From assembly GCA_964587515.1 (NCBI GenBank), contig CAZPMO010000062.1:1-24290 (forward strand): 24,290 bases of DNA. The letters run 5' to 3'. The notes under the pieces were generated by a model. That model did no database searches and was not told the origin of the DNA. It was given only the letters and a program-made list of their open reading frames with translations. Below, piece after piece: positions 6,830 to 16,109 of the stretch (positions are counted from its first letter, which is position 1; every line of letters begins with the position of its first letter). A program made the translations under genes and the position numbers. The stretch is from CAZPMO01 sp964587515. Lineage in GTDB: Bacteria > Pseudomonadota > Alphaproteobacteria > MPNO01.

Positions 6830-8384
6830 TTTGCCGCCGGATTACCGGCGCATACCCGAGCGTATAAATATCTGCGAAGAAGTCCTCGATGCGCCGATCG
6901 CGGACGGGCTTGGCGCGCGCCCCGCATTCGTCTGGCAGGGCGGCGAGATGAGCCGCGCCGAGCTGGCGTCTCGCGTCGGTCGCCTCGCGCGCGGCCTCGA
7001 GGGGCGCGGTATCGGGCGCGGTACGCCGGTGATGATCCGCATGCCCAATTGCCCGGAATTCGCGATTTCCTTTCTGGCGCTGACACGACTGGGCGCTTTG
7101 CCGGTACTGCAGAATTCCCTGCTCGGCGCGGAGGAGGTCGCCTATGTGCGGGACCATTGCGAAGCCCGCGCCGCGATCACGCTGGCCGATTACGCCGAAC
7201 CTCTTCGCGCGCTGGCCGGTGAACTCGATCTCGGGATCATCGTCGCGCGCGGCGCTTCCGCGAACGATATCGCCTTCGAGGAATTGGCCGAGAGGGAGGG
7301 CGATGCCGCGTTTCCGGCGGCGGATACCGCCGCCGCCGAGCCCGCCTTCATGGTCTATACCTCGGGCACGACGGGACGGCCGAAAGGGATCGTCCATGCC
7401 CATCGCTGGATCGTCGCGCTCGGAGATTCAAACCGTTGGCGCGTGCCCACCGAACCGGACGATATCGTCTTCGCCACCGGCGAGTGGAGCTTCATCAGCG
7501 CGCTCGGGCACAATGTGCTGTTTCCGCTGAGGAACGGGGTGACGGGCGCCATTCTTGAAGGCCGGGCGCTGCCGGAGCGGGTCCTGGGCGCAATCGAGAA
7601 ACTTCGGATCACGGTGATTTATTCCGTCGCGACCGTGTATCGCCGGATTCTCGCCATCGACGAATTGGAACAGGCCTACGACCTGTCCAGTCTCAGGGGC
7701 TGTAATTCCACCGGCGAAGCGCTGGAAGAAGCAACCTGGCGGGAATTCAAGCGCCGCGTCGGCTGCGATATCTGGGAGCATTACGGTATTTCCGAAATGC
7801 AGATGGTGCTAGGGCAGGGGCCGCAAGCGCCGATCCGCCCCGGTTCAATCGGGCGTCCGCTGCCGGGAACGCAGGTGGCGGTGATGGACGACGACTATCA
7901 AGAACTCAACCCCGGCGAGATCGGACATTTCCTGGTCGCCGCGGACAATCCGGGTTTCTTCCTGGGATATCACAAGGACGCGGAAAAGACCGCCGAGGTG
8001 GTGCATGACGGTTGGTACCATACCGGCGACCTCGCCCGGCGCGACGAGGACGGATATTACTGGATCGCCGGCCGATCCGATGATTGTTTTAAAAGCCGGG
8101 GCATCTTTATTTCCCCCTATGAGATCGAAAACGCCTTGCGCGGTCATCCCGCGGTCGCGGAGGTCTGCGTCGTGCCGAAAAGCGATCCCGAGATCGGAAA
8201 TCGCATCCGCGCCGTCATCGTGCTCCGTGAAGGAAACGAACGGTCCGATCTCGCCGAAGCGATCCGCGACAGTCTGCGCGACCGGATCGCGCCCTACAAG
8301 GTTCCTCAGATCATGGAGTTCGTCGACGAGCTGCCGAAAAGCCCGGTCGGAAAAATCTTAAGGCGGGAGTTGACTGTCCTATAA
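6810..8384 (+). CDS. AMP-forming aryl/acyl-CoA ligase
   Basis: 524 residues from ATG 6810, chosen because GGAGG sits at 6800-6804; the frame is open back to 6717 but that part is encoded inside the crotonase gene. The adenylation core has YTSGTTGRPKG (183-193), then the HYGISEMQ and GWYHTGDLARRDEDGYYWIAGRSDD segments, and the C-terminal domain ends with PKSPVGKILRREL. Its Lys515 is the expected catalytic lysine. The N-terminal PERINICEEVLD...RPAFVW recalls 2-aminobenzoate- and benzoate-CoA ligases, so an aromatic acid is the likely substrate class; the precise acid is not deducible. It activates an acid with ATP and CoA. It is translationally coupled to the crotonase gene and presumably supplies that enzyme. 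Confidence 0.87.
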   Translation: MAATANDLPPDYRRIPERINICEEVLDAPIADGLGARPAFVWQGGEMSRAELASRVGRLARGLEGRGIGRGTPVMIRMPNCPEFAISFLALTRLGALPVLQNSLLGAEEVAYVRDHCEARAAITLADYAEPLRALAGELDLGIIVARGASANDIAFEELAEREGDAAFPAADTAAAEPAFMVYTSGTTGRPKGIVHAHRWIVALGDSNRWRVPTEPDDIVFATGEWSFISALGHNVLFPLRNGVTGAILEGRALPERVLGAIEKLRITVIYSVATVYRRILAIDELEQAYDLSSLRGCNSTGEALEEATWREFKRRVGCDIWEHYGISEMQMVLGQGPQAPIRPGSIGRPLPGTQVAVMDDDYQELNPGEIGHFLVAADNPGFFLGYHKDAEKTAEVVHDGWYHTGDLARRDEDGYYWIAGRSDDCFKSRGIFISPYEIENALRGHPAVAEVCVVPKSDPEIGNRIRAVIVLREGNERSDLAEAIRDSLRDRIAPYKVPQIMEFVDELPKSPVGKILRRELTVL

Positions 8385-8476
8385 AATGTTGTAGTCCAAA
8401 GAGTTGTTCAACCTTATAGACATTTCCTTCCTATGTTCCATATCAGTTGTAGTGGGGCGTATAGGGGAGAAGTCTC

Positions 8477-8716
8477 ATGTTGATCAATGCGGCACGGGCG
8501 GAATGCGAAATGTTCGATGTCTTGATCCTCGAGGCGGAACGATACCGGGGGACGGTTTCCGACGAAACCGCGCGGGATTCGATCTCGGAAATACTCGAAC
8601 GATTGGACGAGATGCGGGAAGGCGCACGCGGCCGGTTGGACCGGCTGGGTCGGGACTTAGAGGAGCTTCGACGAGGCCGAGTTCGATCGCGCGCATGGCG
8701 ACTTCCGTCCGGTTGA
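8477..8716 (+). CDS. Small helical protein of unknown function
   Basis: 79 residues, preceded by GGGGAGAAG at 8463-8471, a good Shine-Dalgarno at proper distance. Residues 1-66 look like genuine protein: a helical start (MLINAARAECEMFDVLILEAERY) and a charged heptad-rich helix from about 33 to 66 (SISEILERLDEM, RLDRLGRDLEELRRG). That suggests a coiled coil. The last 13 residues are Arg-rich and less convincing. The gene overlaps the 3' part of the convergent LuxR-type gene almost completely, but mainly the tail of that gene beyond its DNA-binding domain. I recognise no family. The upstream region holds a GTTGTAGT direct repeat (8388-8395 and 8446-8453). Confidence 0.5.
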   Translation: MLINAARAECEMFDVLILEAERYRGTVSDETARDSISEILERLDEMREGARGRLDRLGRDLEELRRGRVRSRAWRLPSG

Positions 8717-9341
8717 CGGCGCGGAATGCTCTCAAAATGGCGTGGACGTGGAGCTTCACGGTTCCTTCCGTCACCCCTAGTTCGTGCGCTATTTCCCGGT
8801 TGGACATCCCTCTCGCCAAAAATTCGAGGACCATCATTTGCCGAGGCGAGAGCCTGATCACGTCGCTTCCGTCGGCCTGTTGAACCATGGACGCACGCGG
8901 GTGCGACCCCAAAATTGACGGCGGTAAAAAAAGGCCGCCGGACAGCACAAGCTCGATGGCGCCGATCATTATTTCCGGTCCGGTTGTCCGATCCATACAT
9001 CCCGCCGCACCGCGTCTGAAACAGGTGACGATTTCCGAAGACGAGGTGAAATCCGCATAGATGACAATGCGGGAGCGGGGAAACAGAGACCTGTATTCCT
9101 CGACAAGGATAGTTGCGTTCCGGCCCATAAACGGCGCGCAAACGAACAGGATTGCGGGAACTTCACTTTCCCGCGCGCGACTCGCCAATTCGGTGTTGTG
9201 GCGCACCATGGTCACGTCGCAAGGCGGCTCCATTCGCGCGAAGAGCGCCGACAGCGCCATGTTCATCAATGTGTCGGAACTTACGAGAGTCACCGTTCGT
9301 CCGGTAGATCCGCCGACAGGGGTTTTGTGCTGGAGTTCCAA
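8484..9341 (-). CDS. LuxR/NarL-family regulator with degenerate receiver domain
   Basis: 285 residues from a TTG at 9341; a GTG at codon 17 is an alternative start, and neither has a strong Shine-Dalgarno. Residues 17-140 follow the receiver pattern (TVTLVSSDTLMNMALSALF, RIVIYADFTSS, FRRGAAGCMDR, LVLSGGLFLP). The acidic pair is replaced by Ser-Ser, the phospho-acceptor Asp is absent around VCAPFMG, and the conserved Lys is not evident, so phosphorylation control is unlikely. Residues 164-226 are a full LuxR helix-turn-helix (LSPRQMMVLEFLARGMSNRE, GVTEGTVKLHVHAIL). The last 59 residues (227-285) are Pro/Arg-rich, unlike the family, and are antisense to the small plus-strand gene. It is divergent from the chemoreceptor gene, so that gene or itself are natural targets. 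Confidence 0.8.
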   Translation of the reverse strand: MELQHKTPVGGSTGRTVTLVSSDTLMNMALSALFARMEPPCDVTMVRHNTELASRARESEVPAILFVCAPFMGRNATILVEEYRSLFPRSRIVIYADFTSSSEIVTCFRRGAAGCMDRTTGPEIMIGAIELVLSGGLFLPPSILGSHPRASMVQQADGSDVIRLSPRQMMVLEFLARGMSNREIAHELGVTEGTVKLHVHAILRAFRAVNRTEVAMRAIELGLVEAPLSPDPAGPTGRVRLPASRPIVRVFPRSNPARFRRKPSPGIVPPRGSRHRTFRIPPVPH

Positions 9342-9431
9342 CTGAAATTATTGCCCGAAGTTATATTTTGGCGGCCAGCGGTTCATGGGATGTCACCGAC
9401 GACGAGAATAAAATCAGCCTATAATTGGTAG

Positions 9432-9457
9432 TTGGGCAAAGCAATTGGTCAAAGCGA
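9432..9457. repeat. Two tandem 13-base direct repeats in the luxR/chemoreceptor intergenic region
   Basis: TTGGGCAAAGCAA (9432-9444) is followed at once by TTGGTCAAAGCGA (9445-9457); 11 of 13 bases agree. The spacing is a little over one helical turn. It lies about 90 bases upstream of the LuxR-type start and 175 bases before the chemoreceptor start. It could be an operator for the divergent regulator. No match to a known site was recognised. Confidence 0.4.
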
Positions 9458-9508
9458 TATAACAGTGCCGAAAAAAAGCATTATTAATTGATAGGCATGG
9501 CCCCGCTT

Positions 9509-9524
9509 TTAACCATGGATTAAC
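9509..9524. promoter_or_regulatory. CtrA-type binding box TTAA-N7-TTAAC
   Basis: TTAACCATGGATTAAC fits the full CtrA consensus TTAA-N7-TTAAC without mismatch. A further TTAA (9537-9540) and TTAACC (9551-9556), spaced by 10, follow downstream. The box is about 110 bases before the chemoreceptor ATG (9633). In many alphaproteobacteria CtrA controls motility and chemotaxis genes, which matches the downstream gene. A chance occurrence is possible in this AT-rich stretch. Confidence 0.6.
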
Positions 9525-9632
9525 TGGCTTTTTGTATTAAGTGCGAGCAATTAACCATTCCGCCCAACCGGCCCTCTGCGAGTTCTCCCGGGAGATGTCG
9601 CTATATCGGTAGGTTCCATATGAGGTGCAGAG

Positions 9633-11684
9633 ATGCTTAATCTTAAGAAGAAGTTCGTCGAAGAGGAGGAGGTCGCGGCCCCCGCGCCTCAGCCGGTCCA
9701 GGAAGTAAGCCCGACGCCGAATTCCTCGATCTCGGAGATGCAGAGCCGCATCTCGGAACTCGAGGAAGCGCTCGTCGAGGCGCGCTCAGAACGCGACGTT
9801 CTTTCGAGCATGATCGAGCAGATGCCGGTCAACGTCATGACCTGCGACCTCGAGGATCTGGCGATCGATTACGCGAATACCGCGACGAAGACGACCCTGC
9901 AGACGATCGAGCATCTGCTGCCGATCAAGGTCGATAATTTGCTGGGCACGTGCATCGATGTGTTCCATCAGAACCCGGAACATCAGCGTCGCCTGCTTCG
10001 CGATCCATCGAACCTGCCGCATCACGCCCAGATTCATGTGGGTGACGAAGTCCTCGATCTTCTGGTCACCGCGGTGCGCGATACGCTGGGCAATTATATC
10101 AAGCCGATGGTGACCTGGAGCGTGGTTACCGAGCAGCTCAAGACCGAAGCCGATACCAACCGGCTGACCCAGATGGTCAACGAGATGCCCATCAACGTCA
10201 TCATGGCGGATCCGGAAGATTTCACGATCAACTATATCAACAAGACCAGCATCGAAACGCTGCGCTCGCTCGAACATCTTCTGCCGTGCAAGGCCGATGA
10301 TCTCATGGGCCAGTGCATCGACATCTTCCACAAGAACCCGCAGCATCAGCGCCAGATCCTGTCGAACCCCAAGAACCTGCCGCACAATGCGACCATTCAG
10401 CTCGACGAGCATTTCCTCGATCTCAATGTCGCCGCAATCATGGGCAAGGACGGGGAATATCTCGGTCCCATGGTGAGCTGGTCGGTGGTAACGGAACGGG
10501 TCAAGCAGGAAGCCGATACGGCGCGTCTGATGCAGATGCTCGACGAGATGTCGATCAACATCCTGACCACCGACCCGGTTGAATTCAAAATCAACTACGC
10601 CAACAACACCAGCGTCCGCACGTTGCGTCAGCTCGAGCACCTGCTGCCGTGCAAGGCCGATGACCTGGTCGGCCAGTGCATCGATATCTTCCATAAGAAC
10701 CCGCAGCACCAGCGCCAGATCCTGTCCAATCCGACCAATCTGCCGCATCATGCCGTCATCCAGCTCGATGAGCATTTCCTCGATCTCAATGTCGCGGCCA
10801 TTACCAGTGAGGACGGCGAGTATCTCGGCCCCATGGTGAGCTGGTCGGTTGTGACCGACCAGATCAAGATCGCCAACCGGGTGAAGGAGGTGGTCGACGT
10901 CGTCGCCGCCGCCGCCGCGACCGAGCTTGACACCACCGCCCAGACCATGAGCGCCGGCGCCGAGGAAACCAGCCAGCAGGCCAATAATGTCGCCGCGGCT
11001 TCCGAGGAGGCCTCAACCAACGTGCAGACGGTGTCCAGCGCCACCGAGGAACTCACCGCGTCCGTTGGTGAGATCAACCAGCAGGTCGCCGAATCCGCAC
11101 GCATTGCGGCCAACGCGGTGGAGGAAGCCGAACGCGGCAACGCCACCATGGAAGGGCTGGCCCGCGCCGCCGAGCGGATTGGTGAAATCGTCAATCTTAT
11201 CAGCGATATCGCGGCTCAGACCAACCTGCTCGCGCTCAACGCGACCATCGAAGCAGCGCGCGCCGGCGAGGCGGGCAAGGGTTTCGCGGTCGTCGCCTCC
11301 GAAGTCAAGAGCCTGGCCACCCAGACGGCCAAGGCGACCGACGACATCAGCGCCCAGATCAACCAGATGCAGGGCGCGACCAGCGAAGCGGTGGAAGCTA
11401 TCGCCTCCGTGCGCACGACCATCGGCTCCATGAGCGAGATCTCGACCGCGATCGCGTCGGCGATGGAAGAGCAGGGCGCGACGACCACTGAAATCTCGCG
11501 CAATATCCAGGAAGCCACTTCCGGGGTGAACGACGTGACTTCGAACATCACCGGGGTCAGCGAATCGGCTCAGCAGACGGGTAATTCGGCCTCAGAGGTA
11601 CTGCGCGCCGCCCGTGAACTCGCAACCCAGGGTGAAAACCTGCGGGGCGAGGTCGAGGAGTTTCTGAAGTCGACCACGGGCTGA
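9633..11684 (+). CDS. Soluble methyl-accepting chemotaxis protein with three tandem PAS-like domains
   Basis: 683 residues, with Shine-Dalgarno GAGGTG just upstream. No membrane span is seen, so it should be a cytoplasmic receptor. A short coiled coil (about 33-55) precedes three sensor units of exactly 121 residues, starting near 52, 173 and 294. Key landmarks recur at that period: MPVNVMT/MPINVIM/MSINILT at 64, 185 and 306, and EHLLP at 93, 214 and 335. Units 2 and 3 are nearly identical (HLLPCKADDL, GQCIDIFHKNPQHQRQILSNP, FLDLNVAAI); unit 1 is more diverged. The signalling domain covers about 420-683 with the conserved tip DIAAQTNLLALNATIEAARA, followed by GKGFAVVASEVKSLA. It would signal to CheA/CheW. 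The ligand or cofactor of the PAS units is unknown; conserved His residues in the FHKNPQHQ segment are candidates for binding. Confidence 0.92.
   Translation: MLNLKKKFVEEEEVAAPAPQPVQEVSPTPNSSISEMQSRISELEEALVEARSERDVLSSMIEQMPVNVMTCDLEDLAIDYANTATKTTLQTIEHLLPIKVDNLLGTCIDVFHQNPEHQRRLLRDPSNLPHHAQIHVGDEVLDLLVTAVRDTLGNYIKPMVTWSVVTEQLKTEADTNRLTQMVNEMPINVIMADPEDFTINYINKTSIETLRSLEHLLPCKADDLMGQCIDIFHKNPQHQRQILSNPKNLPHNATIQLDEHFLDLNVAAIMGKDGEYLGPMVSWSVVTERVKQEADTARLMQMLDEMSINILTTDPVEFKINYANNTSVRTLRQLEHLLPCKADDLVGQCIDIFHKNPQHQRQILSNPTNLPHHAVIQLDEHFLDLNVAAITSEDGEYLGPMVSWSVVTDQIKIANRVKEVVDVVAAAAATELDTTAQTMSAGAEETSQQANNVAAASEEASTNVQTVSSATEELTASVGEINQQVAESARIAANAVEEAERGNATMEGLARAAERIGEIVNLISDIAAQTNLLALNATIEAARAGEAGKGFAVVASEVKSLATQTAKATDDISAQINQMQGATSEAVEAIASVRTTIGSMSEISTAIASAMEEQGATTTEISRNIQEATSGVNDVTSNITGVSESAQQTGNSASEVLRAARELATQGENLRGEVEEFLKSTTG
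9786..10874 (+). repeat. Three in-frame 363-base tandem repeats encoding PAS-like units
   Basis: Units of about 9786-10148, 10149-10511 and 10512-10874 have the same length with no indel. Units 2 and 3 are very alike in DNA over the stretch encoding GQCIDIFHKNPQHQRQIL, with differences mostly at third codon positions. This indicates duplication within the gene followed by purifying selection. Confidence 0.85.
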
Positions 11685-11716
11685 TAAACACGACCGACCA
11701 GCCCGATCCAAAATTG

Positions 11717-11748
11717 CCGGCCGCTCCGAAAGGGGCGGCCGGTTTCTT
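11717..11748. terminator. Bidirectional intrinsic terminator
   Basis: CCGGCCGCTCC (11717-11727) pairs with GGGGCGGCCGG (11732-11742) with one G-T wobble and a 4-base loop. On the plus strand TTTCTT follows, and on the minus strand AATTTT follows. It lies 32 bases after the chemoreceptor stop and directly abuts the stop of the convergent MaoC-like gene, so it should serve both. Confidence 0.85.
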
Positions 11749-12202
11749 ATGGGGTTACCGAGCGACGGCGGACGAAATGCAGGCTGGTCAGTGTCATCAC
11801 CGGCTCGTCGCTCTGGTTGGTGGTCTCATAGGCGATGCGGATCGCGTCGCGCCCGCCGTCGTCGCGGGCTGGCGAAACCTCGATGATTTCGGCCTTCACG
11901 TGCAGCGTGTCGCCGGCCCTGACCGGCCGTAGCCAGCGTAATTTGTCGATCCCAGGCGATCCCATTCCGCAGGCGCTGAGTACGCCGGTGCCCACGAACA
12001 GACCAAACGTGGCCGCCGCGGTCTGATATCCGGCCGCGACCAGACCGCCGAACGCGGTCTCCTTCGCGGCTTCCGGATCGGTGTGATAAGGCAGCGGCGC
12101 ATAGCGCTCGCCGAACGCGACGATTTCATCCTCGCCGAGCGTCATGGTCTCGCTCTCGAATATCTGGCCGACGTAAAAATCCTCGAAATAGAGATCATTC
12201 AT
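11747..12202 (-). CDS. MaoC-like hot-dog fold protein
   Basis: 151 residues from ATG 12202 (MNDLYFEDFYVGQIFESETM). The frame stays open far upstream, but that part lies antisense-free inside mfd and is not protein-like for this family. The hot-dog hydratase segment is FGERYAPLPYHTDPEAA, continuing through FGGLVAAGYQTAAATFGL, then the RWLRPVRAGDTLHV strand. In (R)-specific hydratases an Asp sits five residues before the catalytic His; here His40 is kept but that position is Ala35. Hydratase activity is therefore doubtful and a thioester-binding or altered reaction is possible. It is 29 bases downstream of mfd on the same strand and may be co-transcribed. It ends inside the bidirectional terminator. 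Confidence 0.82.
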   Translation of the reverse strand: MNDLYFEDFYVGQIFESETMTLGEDEIVAFGERYAPLPYHTDPEAAKETAFGGLVAAGYQTAAATFGLFVGTGVLSACGMGSPGIDKLRWLRPVRAGDTLHVKAEIIEVSPARDDGGRDAIRIAYETTNQSDEPVMTLTSLHFVRRRSVTP

Positions 12203-12231
12203 GGTCTGCTCATTGGTTTTAAGGCATTCCC

Positions 12232-15771
<3,540 letters not shown>

Positions 15772-15775
15772 TATC

Positions 15776-16048
15776 TTATGAACTCATTTTGAATTGTTTC
15801 ATGAGGTTCAGAACATCGGTGTCGAAGTCCGCCGGGGGGGCCTGCAACCCGATGATCCAAGCCAGCACGTCGGGGTCGTTTTCCTCCAGCAAGGCCTCGA
15901 ACCGGCCGAGTTGATCCGCGTCGAGATCACCGAGATGCGCCTTGGCGAACCCTCCGATCACGAGGTCGGCTTCCTTGGTGCCGCGTCGCACCGCCCGGAA
16001 CAGGAGCCGCTTGCGGCGCGCCTGGAGACTATCTGTCATTGCCTGCAT
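15776..16048 (-). CDS. sdhE: SdhE (succinate dehydrogenase flavinylation factor, DUF339)
   Basis: 90 residues; a start at Met4 (16039) is equally possible and gives a more typical length. The family motif RGxxE, needed for covalent FAD attachment to SdhA, is present as RGTKE (22-26) after the basic helix ARRKRLLFRAVR. The rest follows the five-helix plan, with LDADQLGRFEALLEENDPDV and LAWIIGLQAPP. The gene sits between recG, which is divergent, and mfd, four bases downstream. This order is common in alphaproteobacteria. The stretch of 61 bases to recG must hold both promoters; no clear -35/-10 pair was seen. Confidence 0.9.
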   Translation of the reverse strand: MQAMTDSLQARRKRLLFRAVRRGTKEADLVIGGFAKAHLGDLDADQLGRFEALLEENDPDVLAWIIGLQAPPADFDTDVLNLMKQFKMSS

Positions 16049-16109
16049 TGATGGTTCGCCTAGGATATAAACAACCTTGCTCGTTCTGTCAGCCCCGAGG
16101 CGATCTCGT

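Noticed and set aside
9537..9556. Second CtrA box (TTAA-N10-TTAACC)
   Set aside because: The spacing is 10 rather than 7 bases; kept only as possible half-sites.
9786..10775. 329-codon open frame antisense to the PAS repeats
   Set aside because: It repeats with the same period as the sense repeats and has no protein-like features of its own.
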